DNA of 64,000 bases from Cyclina sinensis (lineage: Eukaryota; Mollusca; Bivalvia; Venerida; Veneridae), in assembly GCA_012932295.1 (NCBI GenBank), contig JAAONU010000116.1:1-64000 (forward strand), read 5' to 3'. The stretch's first letter is position 1; each line of letters starts with the position of its first letter. The position numbers and the translations under genes are program-made. Shown here in pieces: positions 12,501-22,311 of this stretch. The notes under the pieces are model-generated. The model did no database searches. It worked only from the letters and a program-made list of their open reading frames with translations, and had not been told where the DNA came from.

Positions 12501-13289
12501 GACTGTGTATTTGGAAATTTATAATGAGACTGGTTAGTAGGAAATTTATGAAGGAACTGATTTTTTAGAAATTTATAAAGGCCAGTTAGTTAGAAATTAA
12601 TATAGGGACTGGTTTTTACTATCCTTTGAGGTAATTGATCTTTACATCTGTATTAATATTTTAATTATGTTGAAATATGTATGATAATAATAATAAATTG
12701 GACCATTAGATACTTTGGCTTTGTGTAAAGAGGATTTTTACTTTTCAAGCAGTTCATGGGGTATGGTTCTGTTTAATGTGTTCTGTTCACTTGACAATGT
12801 TTTTGTCTGTAAAATAAGGTCAGTCAATTCTTACAAACGTGAAAGTCTGTAACAGAAAGATGTAATGCATCTTAGAATACACAGCCCAGAGTGGGATTTG
12901 AACTCCAATCTAAGCGCATCGAAAGCCAACACTTTACCAGTGAGCCAAAGAATCAATTCCCTGACACAATTGTCAGAGGTTGTATTTATACAATTATAGG
13001 AAGTTATGCACTAGACCGTAACACAGTATTAAAAAAAAATTGAGACATATAAGATGAAGTATATGTGAAACATCAATGTGACTTATGATATTTTATAAGT
13101 TTCTTTACTAAATATATATTTTGATTATTGCATTTTCAGATCACTTTATTTAGTGATGAAGGGAAAAAGTTGCATTCTTTTAAAGATGAAGAATATTTGG
13201 GATCTGTGTGCAGTTTAAATGCCCTACACCCAACCCTGGACTTAGTTGTTGGAACAAACTCCAGTGGCAGACTGCATGTGTTCATGTGA
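3429..13289 (+). CDS. WDR76: WD repeat-containing protein 76 (5' end not found)
   Basis: Thirteen exons (3429-3524, 4044-4121, 4627-4691, 5169-5304, 5648-5787, 8132-8285, 8628-8792, 9615-9736, 10202-10303, 11124-11273, 11608-11661, 12049-12151, 13140-13289) join in phase to 1515 nt, 504 residues plus TGA. Human WDR76 is about 626 residues, so an N-terminal exon is missing or unrecognised. The N-terminal part is charged, with the family helix RREENLRLNLEFLQQFG; the rest forms a WD40 propeller with GDKWGKLGLWDV, GYDGSMRCGDFR, VEGTVRVWDLR and SMDDKLTIFD. VWDLR resembles a DWD box, consistent with the reported binding of WDR76 to CUL4-DDB1. The family (yeast Cmr1) acts in the nucleus in DNA-damage responses and protein turnover. 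Introns hold two SINEs in opposite orientation, a foldback element and a hairpin-headed array. Identification rests on motif order and family knowledge; no alignment was run. Confidence 0.92.
3511..3730 (+). repeat. 55-bp tandem repeat (4 copies) spanning an exon end and 5' splice site
   Basis: Four head-to-tail copies at 3511-3565, 3566-3620, 3621-3675 and 3676-3730. The first copy holds the 3' end of the WDR76 exon (GATTCAGATATAGAG) and its donor gtaaag; the three downstream copies repeat the exon tail and donor. The first three copies are almost identical; the fourth has substitutions near its end. Reading past the first donor meets TAG in the same unit, so only the first donor keeps the reading frame open. 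Confidence 0.93.
4044..4121 (+). CDS. WDR76: WDR76 exon, conserved N-terminal helix
   Basis: Acceptor ttccacag, donor gtacag. It encodes NLDIVKRREENLRLNLEFLQ and QFGVNE, the helical segment found ahead of the propeller in WDR76 proteins. Phase 0 at both ends. Confidence 0.88.
4627..4691 (+). CDS. WDR76: WDR76 exon, basic linker
   Basis: Acceptor ttttttcag, donor gtaata. It encodes AKQSLLASHAKKNKPSQRGL and a following lysine, leaving two bases (phase 2) that are completed by the next exon. Confidence 0.82.
4836..5060 (+). mobile_element. Hairpin-headed repeat fragment (AGCTCCACTTTTCG family)
   Basis: Starts with a short palindrome, AGCTCCACTTTTC paired with GAAAAAAAGTGGAGCT, followed by degenerate sequence typical of an interspersed repeat. 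It lies wholly in the WDR76 intron between 4691 and 5169. The right boundary is uncertain and no coding frame is seen. Confidence 0.55.
5169..5304 (+). CDS. WDR76: WDR76 exon, pre-propeller region
   Basis: Acceptor gttctttag, donor gtatgt. It encodes EKVPLEVLPRRTSLRLQNKT and PEGIELPPEALIRR through EPEQH. The R-R-T-S-L-R-L pattern is typical of the segment before the WDR76/Cmr1 propeller. Confidence 0.87.
5648..5787 (+). CDS. WDR76: WDR76 exon, pre-propeller region
   Basis: Acceptor ctattttag, donor gtaaac. It encodes LRPPAGPLQM through INSLKTKPIKPSTVALER, with the last arginine split over the following 2.3-kb intron that holds the foldback element and the hairpin-headed array. Confidence 0.86.
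6147..6725. mobile_element. Foldback / long-TIR non-autonomous element
   Basis: Arms at about 6147-6245 and 6626-6725 are imperfect inverted repeats nearly 100 bp long: the left arm reads ACATGTAAATCTCA, then CCTGCAATAGGGTCC, then TTTTACCAGAA, and the right arm repeats these in the same order on the complement. The interior holds a SINE at 6247-6440 that starts almost at the inner edge of the left arm. No transposase frame is present and no clear target duplication was found. Confidence 0.72.
6247..6440 (+). repeat. tRNA-derived SINE, copy 1
   Basis: Contains an A box (TGGTTCAGTGGTTAG, from 6322) and a B box (GGGTTCGAATCCCAC, 6364-6378) within a ~195-bp unit that recurs in opposite orientation at 12830-13025. 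Both copies share the 5' part (GTTACGGTCTAGTGCAT) and the 3' tail (CATCTTTCTGTTACAGACTT), which defines the repeat unit. Confidence 0.82.
6890..7868 (+). repeat. Hairpin-headed array of ~145-bp units with ~430-bp higher-order period
   Basis: Begins with a palindrome (ATACCCCCA ... TGAGGGGGTAT at 6896-6935) and a GTCGGTCTGTGGGTCCGTC motif, then repeats a ~145-bp unit whose GGTTTCC marks fall at 6961, 7110, 7255, 7394, 7539, 7684 and 7824. Three variants alternate (GGACAAT, GGATGAT, AGACAAT) and the trio is duplicated, so the second period is about 430 bp. It lies in the WDR76 intron 5788-8131. TCAAGGTCA half-sites recur in several units. Confidence 0.88.
8132..8285 (+). CDS. WDR76: WDR76 exon, first WD40 blade
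   Basis: Acceptor tttatctgcag, donor gtaggt. Encodes YVSSIIKTRLVSERVAKVVP, then a HP...GDKWGKLGLWDV blade; G-D-K-x-G-x-x-G-L-W-D is a hallmark of the WDR76/Cmr1 family. Confidence 0.92.
8628..8792 (+). CDS. WDR76: WDR76 exon, second WD40 blade
   Basis: Acceptor tttctacccag, donor gtattt, phase 0 at both ends. Encodes APHSRPITCLEF, then EKLYSCGYDGSMRCGDFRKE and MFEE. Confidence 0.9.
8985..9075 (+). repeat. Degenerate ~32-bp tandem repeat
   Basis: GGTTCTTCACAGAGACAGGAT and two related copies (GGTTCTTAACTTAAACAGGA, GGTTCTCCACAGAAACAGGA) follow one another in the WDR76 intron. Confidence 0.55.
9171..9561 (+). mobile_element. Interspersed repeat, TTTTAGCTCA ... GGCCCTCTTGTT family
   Basis: The left end has a TTTAGCTCATCTGGC head with a small palindrome (TGGCATGAATTGCCA); the right end reads GGTGAGCGACCCAGGGTCAC then TTGGCCCTCTTGTT. 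The same termini occur, reversed, at 43302 and 44690, so this is a short copy of that family. It ends about 50 bp before the WDR76 exon at 9615. Confidence 0.68.
9615..9736 (+). CDS. WDR76: WDR76 exon, third WD40 blade
   Basis: Acceptor ggtccacag, donor gtaaat. Encodes VYSLPEEDDVLLRNF, then VLVSQNDGCVALIDIRTEG with the last glycine split (phase 2). Confidence 0.9.
10202..10303 (+). CDS. WDR76: WDR76 exon, fourth WD40 blade (first part)
   Basis: Acceptor ttttatttcag, donor gtaagt. Encodes TTAEHTYSLHDRSLRTVSVH and PTQPHYFCTAGVEG, a GH-like/HP...AG segment that continues into VRVWDLR in the next exon. Confidence 0.9.
11124..11273 (+). CDS. WDR76: WDR76 exon, DWD-like motif and next blade
   Basis: Acceptor ttctgttacag, donor gtaagc. 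Encodes TVRVWDLRNVKEKKSK, then GRSIHSAYFSPTTGKYILST and SMDDKLT. VWDLR fits the W-D-x-R core of DDB1-binding WD40 proteins. Confidence 0.92.
11608..11661 (+). CDS. WDR76: WDR76 short exon
   Basis: 54 nt; acceptor ttttattacag, donor gtaagt. Encodes IFDSLNIGPSMKVKKSI plus a split serine, completing the preceding blade. Confidence 0.85.
12049..12151 (+). CDS. WDR76: WDR76 exon, sixth WD40 blade
   Basis: Acceptor ttctttctttag, donor gtacaa. Encodes HNNHTGRWLTPFRAAWHPAR then EDVFVVGSMNRPRE. The N-x-H-T-G-R-W-x-T-P-F-x-A-x-W-H-P order is strongly conserved in the WDR76/Cmr1 family. Confidence 0.92.
12405..12615 (+). repeat. Degenerate ~35-bp tandem repeat
   Basis: Six or so units built on GGGGACTGGTT ... 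GAAATTTATAA follow a T/G-rich low-complexity stretch (12290-12370) in the intron before the last WDR76 exon. Confidence 0.55.
12830..13025 (-). repeat. tRNA-derived SINE, copy 2
   Basis: Reverse-oriented homologue of 6247-6440 over its whole length, from TGTTACGGTCTAGTGCATAA to CTTTCTGTTACAGACTTTC on the minus strand. The B box has decayed (GGAGTTCAAATCCCAC), so polymerase III activity is doubtful. Confidence 0.8.
13140..13289 (+). CDS. WDR76: WDR76 last coding exon
   Basis: Acceptor gcattttcag. Encodes ITLFSDEGKKLHSFKDEEYL, then LHPTLDLVVGTNSSGRLHVF and Met, followed by TGA at 13287-13289. This closes the last propeller blade, so the C-terminus is complete. Confidence 0.92.
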   Translation: MTLFSDEGKKLHSFKDEEYLGSVCSLNALHPTLDLVVGTNSSGRLHVFM

Positions 13290-13687
13290 AAATTGACATT
13301 TCTGTTGAAGCTCAGAAAAAAAAAAACAACAGTTTATCCCAGCTGAGTGCATGTGGGCCTTATCCAGGACAGCTCATGAGTTTATTGAGTGTAAAGAAAA
13401 ACTTGAAAGTTAAGAACAGAAAATGGACAAAGATTTAGGTCAAGATGAAGAGAAGGAATTACATTAGACTATATTGCAATGAAGATTTAGAACTAAGATC
13501 ATGACATGTTTAGGACTTAAGTTCATTACTGACTTAAGACATGGGGTTTATAACAGGCTTAATGTATGTAATTTCATTAGAATGTTAGAACATGTTTAGT
13601 TCAATTTTTTTAATTCAAGTTTTGGAAGTTAATTATGGTCAAAGAATTTCATAACAGACTTAGGAAATGACATATGGTATTCAAAAT

Positions 13688-14416
13688 TTAGGACATGGAG
13701 GTACATTAAAGATTTAGGTCATGGAGGTTCATTAAAGATTTAGGTCATGGAGGTACATTAAAGATTTAGGTCATGGAGGTTCATTAAAGATTTAGATCAT
13801 GGAGGTTCATTAAAGATTTAGATCATGGAGGTTAATTAAAGATTTAGGTCATGGAGGTTCATTAAAGATTTAGATCATGGAGGTACATTAAAGATTTAGG
13901 TCATGGAGGTTCATTAAAGATTTAGATCATGGAGGTACATTAAAGATTTAGGTCATGGAGGTTAATTAAAGATTTAGGTCATGGAGGTTCAATAAAGATT
14001 TAGATCATGGAGGTTCATTAAAGATTTAGATCGTGGAGGTTCATTAAAGATTTAGATCATGGAGGTTCATTAAAGATTTAGATCATGGAGGTACATTAAA
14101 GATTTAGGTCATGGAGGTTCATTAAAGATTTAGGTCATGGAGGTTAATTAAAGATTTAGATCATGGAGGTACATTAAAGATTTAGGTCATGGAGGTTAAT
14201 TAAAGATTTAGATCATGGAGGTGCATTAAAGATTTAGGTCATGGAGGTTCATTAAAGATTTAGATCATGGAGGTTCATTAAAGTTTTAGATCATGGAGGT
14301 TAATTAAAGATTTAGGTCATGGAGGTTCATTAAAGATTTAGATCATGGAGGTACATTAAAGATTTAGGTCATGGAGGTTAATTAAAGATTTAGATCATGG
14401 AGGTACATTAAAGATT
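13688..14416 (+). repeat. 26-bp minisatellite, about 28 copies
   Basis: Unit ATCATGGAGGTTCATTAAAG plus ATTTAG, tandemly repeated with only two variable spots (AGG/AGA before TC, and TTC/TAC/TTA/TGC after GG). It starts about 400 bp after the WDR76 stop codon and therefore probably lies in the 3' UTR. One unit carries an AATAAA (13991-13996). The unit length is not a multiple of three. Confidence 0.95.
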
Positions 14417-15070
14417 CGGACAGTTAAGCTGAAAGTTTAGTGAGAGGACTGTTTCAGAATCTTTAAATATTTGAAGATATAGGACAAGAAAAAAAGATTA
14501 CTGAAAATTTAGGACAGTGACGCTGCATTTGTTAAGTTAGATAACACAATATAAGACATTGTTATGAAGAATTTACATGTTTTTCAGTTGATAACCCAGT
14601 GTGTTCCGAATAATATTGATCTGTTATTATGGTGCCATTAACCATTATATGTTGTTATATGATATATACATAGACCTCAGGGTGCTTTTTCGATACATTA
14701 GTTTTAGTTAAAAGTGAGTAGAGCTAAGTAAGTTATATTATTCATTACACACATTTTTTCTATTTCGAAGAAACTGCAGGACAATATGAGCAAACTGAGG
14801 AGAAATATTAGTGATTAAACCTTGATAATAAGTTTTTCTGGCGACTACATCTTTGTTATTTTTTTTCTTTTATTCCTGTATTACATCATGAATAGTTAGT
14901 ACCAGTCTGTGAGACAGGGCTTTTTTTTTATAAAATCATAGTTGTTTCATTTTGAATATTGTTTGTGAGTGAAGGGAAATTTCTCTTACTATGTAATAAT
15001 GTAGCTTGGCTTGAAAATACTGTCAGAATGCAATGAAACATAATGCAACAGCACAAAAATATGGCATACT

Positions 15071-15076
15071 AATAAA
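15071..15076 (+). terminator. Candidate poly(A) signal for WDR76
   Basis: AATAAA followed by T-rich sequence, about 1.8 kb after the stop codon. Other AATAAA copies occur at 13991 and after, so the choice is uncertain. Confidence 0.3.
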
Positions 15077-18000
15077 ACATTCTTAGGTCATGGCAGTACA
15101 TATAATTTGAAACTAAGATGCTGTTAATAAAAGAATTAATTCTATGAAAAAAATATCTGGTCCTTGGCTGATTCTAAAGAATATGTTCAGCTGTAGTAAA
15201 ATTTTACTCGAATTACATGGACTAAAGATGCAAGACTGGTCCCTTATGAAAACTTGAAGCTTTGAGAACTTTATACAAATTACATAGACAAGGTTAGATC
15301 CGAAGATTTCACAGTGTATAAATCCAATTGCTTACCTGTAAAACCAAATGGTTTAATGCTGAAAAAAGCAGAGAACTGATTTCAATACTTAGCTAAGGTG
15401 TTTTCAGAGAGAATGATTCTCTTTTGTTTTTCATTTCCTTCTTTTTTGGTATTGCTTACGTTGCCATTGGTGCTAGTTTGTTTTGTTGTTGTTGTTGTTG
15501 TTTCATGTACATGTAGCTTATTTAGTACCTGAACTGTATGTAACCTGTTAGTTACTCATTTGATTTTGTTTTTTTATCCTCTAAAATGCTGTATGTTATA
15601 AAGGGACATAATCTCTCATTCTGCTCCTCATGGTTTAAATGTATATAGGTAAGCTTTTAATGATGATTTTGTCCGTCAGTTTGAAAAATGGTTTTATGGT
15701 TAAATCAAAGAGTTACTTTGTATTATGTAAATACATGTAGTTTGTCAATGTCAAGGAGAAATAATAGATCTGATTTGTTTTACATTATAATTGTATTTTT
15801 TTCTTCTTTTCTTTTTTCTTTTTTTTTCAACATTCCTTGGTTTAATTAACAAGCATTTTTTAGTCATTTTTCTGAAAATTATCACAATAACCATTGCAAT
15901 TAAACTTTTAATATTTACTGTTCAGTTCTTTGAGTCGTATGTTTTATGTTTTTGTAATTTCATGTTTTATTAAAATGCAAAATATTGATATAATTCTTTT
16001 TTGTTGTGTCTTTTTTAGTCATGGACTCATCTGCATGTTAATGTTATTTGTGTCTGTTATTTCCATTCCACTTGCCAGTAAGTTTTGGTAAAAGTAAATC
16101 AGCCCCTTACTTTTTATATGGCTGGAGATATCAAATGCTGATTATCAATCAGTCTTGTAAAGTGAAATAAATTCATGTAGAGGTGAATATCATATTGAAA
16201 CAAGTGTTTGCATGCAAACAATTTAGACCAGTTTGCTTGAATGAAATATTTGCCAGATATTGAATGATTTGAAGTAGAAATATGTTTCAGATGTTGCTTA
16301 AAAGGTCTTAGAGAATTATTCCCTGTAATTATTCAAACAGTTGATCTATATCCCCCTGTTTTGGTGAGATGTGGGGTGGTGATTTTTCACTGAGGTAACA
16401 TTTCCTTAACCTGGTAGAGAGAAGTCTAGACTTGGCAATGGTTTACTAATGGTATCAGTCTTCAGAGGATTATTCTGGTACTATCTTGGGCACAGAAAAC
16501 CTTGATTCATGTACATTGCCGAGTCTTGGGTTTTAGGCACCACCGTCTGACAAAGCTGGCTTTTCTGAGAGTATAGTGGTCTGTTGGTAGGGCTGCTTAG
16601 GAATGGTGGCCTGACAGAGTTGTAATTATTCTTAGATGCGTCAAAAAGAATATACACACTGGTATTTTTCAATGAGAGAGCATTTGCCCTTAAACCAAGC
16701 ATTGATAGTTGTACTGACCAGTGGCATCAATCTCTTTCAGTAAGACAAGTTTGATGAATAAGAGCACGTGGCCAATCTTTTCTTGTGTTAATGGTTAATT
16801 AATCTTGATCACTATTCTGAGGAAAGTAGCAAGCTCCAACAATGTAAGGTAAGCAAAATAAGAATTCCATGTTACAGGTGTAAAAATGTATTCTTGTATT
16901 TAAAGTGACAATTTTCATTAAGGATGAGGCTGACAAGACACGTGACAGTAACAACCTAGCTGTGATACGAATTCTATCATCGGTACATTATATTACACTA
17001 CTAGTATATCAACTATTATCTTATTTGTATCGTTCTACTGGTAATGTGTCGTGCGCAAAATAGGCTCTCGTGTGGAACGGTAATGTTGAGAATTCAGTGA
17101 ACAATTAGATGGTATATCGAATGTTACTTATGTCCTACAAAAAGCATGCTGAAAGGTTGTTCCAGTAACTAATGTGCCACAGGTGACCATATTGACTATA
17201 ACAAGTAGGACGTCCATGGATTTTGGTATTTACCGTAATATTTATTTAGTCATAGACCCCATTGACAAGGTGACCTAAATACAAAAGATATATTCATTAA
17301 AAACTCAAGTAGTTTCTCATATATCATTATGATCTGTACCCCTCTTACTCATAAACATAATAGTAGCAATTTACACTGCGTATCCCAAGGGAGAACATCG
17401 AATGTGACCGACCTGTTTTGTTGCAAATGTCGGTTAATAAGTTGTTTTAATTATAAAATCAAAACGTCAATCGACTTCTAACACATGATGTATACATTTT
17501 GCTGGACCACTTTTACTGTTTGTGATTTATTTCAATGCAACTATTGGTAACTATACAACAAAAGGTGTGACGTAGATACAATATTGCCACCTATCCGTTG
17601 CTAGGAGACCTGCAGAAAATAACATCGGTCAGGAATAGCGATCAATATGGCACAATATGACAACTGCTCTCTTACGGGAAAGTCTCGATTAAATTATACT
17701 AGATTTCTAATAAACATCAACAATGCACGAGCGTGGATTGTAAATAGTGGTGAATGCTAGGGATTTTTTTTATAGCTACACAAAGAGGTCGCATGAATGA
17801 CGAATGAATTAATGAAGGAGAACAGGTATGTATTTGTTAAACATTTTACAAGAACTTTCAGGAGAACAGGCATTATACTTGTGTAAATGTTTGAACACTT
17901 ATGAGTGCTTTCGCATTATATTTCAAATTAAATGGGATATTAATATTTGCTTTGAATGAAGAAATGGCGCGTTTCGATTAAATTTAACACGTCTACAATC

Positions 18001-19284
18001 GAGGTGGATCGAGGCACATGTGACACCAAGCCTCCCAACCAAGGTCTCTTGTTCTGGTTTTGATTTGAACCAAGGACGAATCCGTGCAAATGTCCCAACT
18101 TCTTGTTAACGAGAACTGTAAAATATCCTCTATTATTTTAAGAAAATAATAATAAGTACAGTGTCATAGACCATAAAACAAAGACTATAAATCAGCCAGC
18201 TAGAAAGACGATACAAAATGAAGGCTTACAATCTAGACAAATTGTTCCATCATATCCCGGCGTTAAACTAATGGTCGTCTGATTGTTAGGATTAATGTTA
18301 GTTTTAAAACCTTGTTTCCCAAACGCTTTATTATAAATGAGTTAAAACTATTTGATGTAGTACTGTCATATTATACCTCCTCGGGATGCAGACTTGGAAA
18401 CAAAAATAAAAATGGTTATGTTAATTGTGTAAGTGTTATACAGTAAATCAAACTGATAAAAACATTTAAATGGCGCACTATTAAAATATATATATACGAC
18501 AAAAGATGTGCCATGGCTTGAAAATTATGTACAACTTTTGTGTAAACGAAAATAATATATATGAAAATGCATGTCAAATAAAGAAAACAAGCTGAAGTTA
18601 TTTTTTATTAATGTCACATTATCTGAATAACAATTATTTTAAATATTTGTAAATTGAAATAAGGGAAAAACAAGATATTTGGAACTTCAGTAAGCATGTA
18701 TGTTCAGTCACAGACAGTTAACGCGATGCATGGCAATTTTTGTCTCGCGTTTTTGTTTGTTTCTTTTTTCTTCTTCTTCTTTCTTTTTATCTGGCAAGTT
18801 GACATTCAAACAAAGGGCACCATTATTTTTTTCCTCATTACGCTAATGATGTCTGCGACTTCTCGCAAATTTAACCTATGTATCCAGCACTGTTTTGTCG
18901 TTCATTAATTCTAACAACTGTTAAGGGTTGCAGTTTTCATATATTTTCTCCTGAAATTGTCAAATACGGAAGATAAAGTTCACAGTATCTCTCGAACAAT
19001 CGCTCTCTAATGAGCATTATATGTAAACACGAGACAGGCAATTTATGATTCAATAATCTGATTAAGTAATCTTTTCTATCTATTGGCCGTGAAATACTGT
19101 ACAGTGAATGTGTATTTGTGCAATAGCTACTACAGTTCTTGTAACGGCACTGGCACGGAAAACATTGGCTAAACACTGAAAAAAATTTAAACAATAGTTT
19201 ATTCGAACTTTTATTATTCATGTATGAATCTATCACTTTTGGACGTAAAGAAACATTTCATAACGTGGTCGCAGGATATTGTTG
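15077..19284. other. Non-coding, no gene seen
   Basis: No convincing reading frame on either strand. T-rich tracts occur at 15780-15830. A GC-richer patch at about 17570-17830 holds GTTGCTAGGAGAC (17597-17609), similar to an RFX X-box, and a possible donor gtatgt after 17825; a 5' UTR exon of the GPR19 gene here is conceivable but unproven. Confidence 0.5.
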
Positions 19285-20268
19285 CATAACTGAGACAAAG
19301 AATTATCTAAGGGGGAGAAGACCAAGAATTATCTAAGGGAGAGACGACCAAGAATTATCTAAGGGAGAGACGACCAAAAATTATCTAAGGGAGAGACGAC
19401 CAATAATAATCTGAGGGAGAGACGACCAAGAATTATCCAACGGATAGACGACCAAGATTTATCTAAGGGAGACGATCAAGTGACCAAGAGTTATCTAAGG
19501 GAGAGACGACCAATAATATTCTAAGGGAGAGGCGACTAATAAGAATCTAAGGGAGAGACGACCAAGAATTTTCTAAGGGAGAGACGACCAAGAATTTTCT
19601 AAGGGAGAGACGAACAAGAATTTTCTAAGGGAGAGACGACCAAGTATTATCCAAGTAAGAGACGCCCAAGAATTATCTCAAGAATATCTAAAGGACAGAC
19701 GACCAAGAATTATCTAAGGGAGAGACGACCAAGAATATCTAAAGGACAGACGACCAAGAATTATCTAAGGGAGAGACGACCAAGAATATCTAAAGGACAG
19801 ACGACCAAGTATTATCTAAGGGAGAGACGACCAAGAATATCTAAAGGACAGACGACCAAGTATTATCTAAGGGAGAGACGACCAAGAATATCTAAAGGAC
19901 AGACGACCAAGAATTATCTAAGGGAGAGACGACCAAGAATATCTAAAGGACAGACGACCAAGAATTATCTAAGGGAGAGACGACCAAGAATATCTAAAGG
20001 ACAGACGACCAAGTATTATCTAAGGGAGAGACGACCAAGAATATCTAAAGGACAGACGACCAAGAATTATCTAAGGGAGAGACGACCAAGAATATCTAAA
20101 TGACAGACGACCAAGAATTATCTAAGGGAGAGACGACCAAGAATATCTAAAGGACAGACGACCAAGAATTATCTAAGGGAGAGTTGACCAAAATTTTTCT
20201 AAATAAGTGACGACCAAGAATTATCTAAGGGAGAGACGACCAAAAAATATCTAAGGGAGAGATATGTT
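19285..20268 (+). repeat. Minisatellite with alternating 26/25-bp units
   Basis: Early units are 26 bp, CCAAGAATTATCTAAGGGAG plus AGACGA. From about 19670 this alternates with a 25-bp variant, CCAAGAATATCTAAAGGACA plus GACGA, giving a 51-bp dimer repeated about ten times to 20165. The flanking units are more divergent than the dimer block. No coding potential. Confidence 0.95.
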
Positions 20269-20363
20269 TATAAAACATAAGGTGCGTGATAAATTCTGGT
20301 AATTAATATGAAGTTATAGGTGAATTCAGATTTCAGAGGATGGCGTGCAAATTATAAATTTCG

Positions 20364-20387
20364 TGCGCGCGCGCGCGCGTGTGTGTT
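20364..20387. repeat. (GC)n(GT)n simple repeat
   Basis: An alternating purine-pyrimidine run, GC dinucleotides followed by GT, of the kind that can adopt Z-DNA. Confidence 0.85.
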
Positions 20388-20577
20388 AAATAGAACGAAG
20401 CTATTTCTTGACCTGTCCGTGTTTTACATGACACGAGTAGAATTCATAGAATAGAATTCTTATTATGGCTTAAGTATTAAAAACCCAATGATTTCGACAA
20501 ATGTGCATGTTGATTTAAACTTGTTAAAGGCACATCTTTTATTGTATTAATCTCGCTGGATGACGGCTTCCTGGATT

Positions 20578-20695
20578 CAAACGAGTACTGGTATCGAAAG
20601 ACTAACTGGAGAACCAACCCATAGTGGGCTTCGTACCAGTGATCTCTGGATCGGAAGTGTAACCCCTTGACCACTGCAACTGCACGCGTGTTCCT
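20578..20695 (-). repeat. Degenerate tRNA-derived SINE
   Basis: On the minus strand a TGCAGTGGTCAAGGGGTTA A-box-like segment precedes GATCACTGGTACGAAGCCC, a decayed B box. The similarity is weak. Confidence 0.4.
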
Positions 20696-20699
20696 TTCT

Positions 20700-22310
20700 T
20701 AAACGGATAGTCTTAAATTTTAAATTTTGAGTACGTGCACGTGTTATTTCTTACGCCCCCCCCCCCCCACCCCACGAAAAAAAGAAATTTTATTATGCAA
20801 ATATTCTGAATGACATAGATCCTACGACCAAAGTGCTACAGAACTTAAACATTGAATTCGTTATATAATCTTCCAAGCTTGTTCGTGCGAACAAAATACG
20901 AATTTGTCTGCTTTTGCCGTCAATCTAACTGTGCACTCTCTATTTAAAATTTTAATGATACCAAATAATAACGTTGGTGTTTTGCAGCAAATGCGTCGGA
21001 AAATTTAGATTTTGTTATTGTTCTAAATCATACCTTTGTTGCCTGCTGAAATAGAACGCCTCCTTATTAGCTAATAGGCAGATTCCATGGTAACTCCAGT
21101 ACGGTGTGTAATGTACAGTCTTCAGCTAAAATTTCAACTCAGCGTTAATTTGTGTTCGTTGCAGAAGTAGCACTGACAATTATGTACCAAATAACACGTT
21201 TAACATTTAAGAAAAAAAGTTTTTAATGAAAGAATTGTTTAACTACGATATTCCTACCTAAAATCTTTCGAACTTATCGAAAAAGGATGACAAAGATCTG
21301 TTCTATGGTAAGTCAATGTAGATAAAGGTTAAGCCGTGTATTAATCCCAGTCTCAACAAGTTCTCTTTTCATGAAAAATGCATAAGATTATTTTTCGTCC
21401 TCAAAAACATTTCCATTTACAGACAAAATATTTAGAAAAACGTACTTGTCTACCAATCATACTACAGTCAATGTTTTGTCTTCAGTAGAGTTCTTTATTT
21501 CAAATCGCTATCAAATTCTATTAAATGTTTCTTCGAATGATAGATGTAAGGCTATTTTGTGCCTGTTATTGGTTTTGTTTTTAGCACAGATCGATTTAGA
21601 GAAAACATTTGACAAAATTTAGACGAAAACAAAGAGATTTATCACGTAATGGTTTTAAATTTTCAAAACGTTTTCCTACATTTTTGTTTGTTTTCAAACA
21701 TGCTATTTCAAGTGATGTGTCCTTGCCAATGAAAGTATCCGCTGTTTCCCAGCTTCATGTTGATTTTTTTTTTTTTTTTTTTTTTTTTGGGGGGGGGGGT
21801 GGGGAAGGGGAGGGAGGACTTAAGTTTGTGAAACTGTCAACTTCAGTCTGTTCAATTAACCATTACACTATATACCCAGTCCTGAACACGAGAACTCCCA
21901 GAACATGATAACAGTGTCAAGTTATGTAAAAGCATGACTTTCATAGCTCCAAAGTCGTAGCAGCAAATCTAAACGCTAACGAAAATAGAAACAAGATTAG
22001 AGAGTCCTTTTAATAAATTGACAGATGACACTGCCATGATACGTTTTTAATACAGAGATTTTTTTCTCTTCAGCTGATATTTAAGATGAAAACTAAAATC
22101 AGAGTCAGGTATTTGTAGGTAAAGAATTTTTTTTTTATGTCAAGATACTTTTTTGTTCAAATGAGCATTTAATACCATAAGACCTTTGATTACAATAATT
22201 TTCCGTGGATTACCCGAAAGAAAAGTTACCCCTCTCTGAAAGTATGTGGAAAACATTGTACTTTGTTGATTGTCAGAGAACAAGAGAAAAGAAAAAAAAA
22301 GTACAAAAAT
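20700..22310. other. Non-coding, no gene seen
   Basis: Contains a poly(C) run at about 20757-20768 and a T tract followed by a G-rich run at 21763-21815. Reading frames through the homopolymers have no recognisable protein content. Confidence 0.55.
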
Positions 22311-22311
22311 G

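Noticed and set aside
3511..14416. CRISPR-like or immunity array reading of the tandem repeats
   Set aside because: Units are contiguous with no unique spacers; the DNA is eukaryotic.
17570..17830. Promoter and 5' UTR exon for GPR19 with an X-box-like GTTGCTAGGAGAC
   Set aside because: The second half-site is imperfect and the exon rests only on a gtatgt donor 5.7 kb from the coding exon.
18937..19236. 99-residue minus-strand frame
   Set aside because: No recognisable domain, AT-driven composition, no splice or family support.
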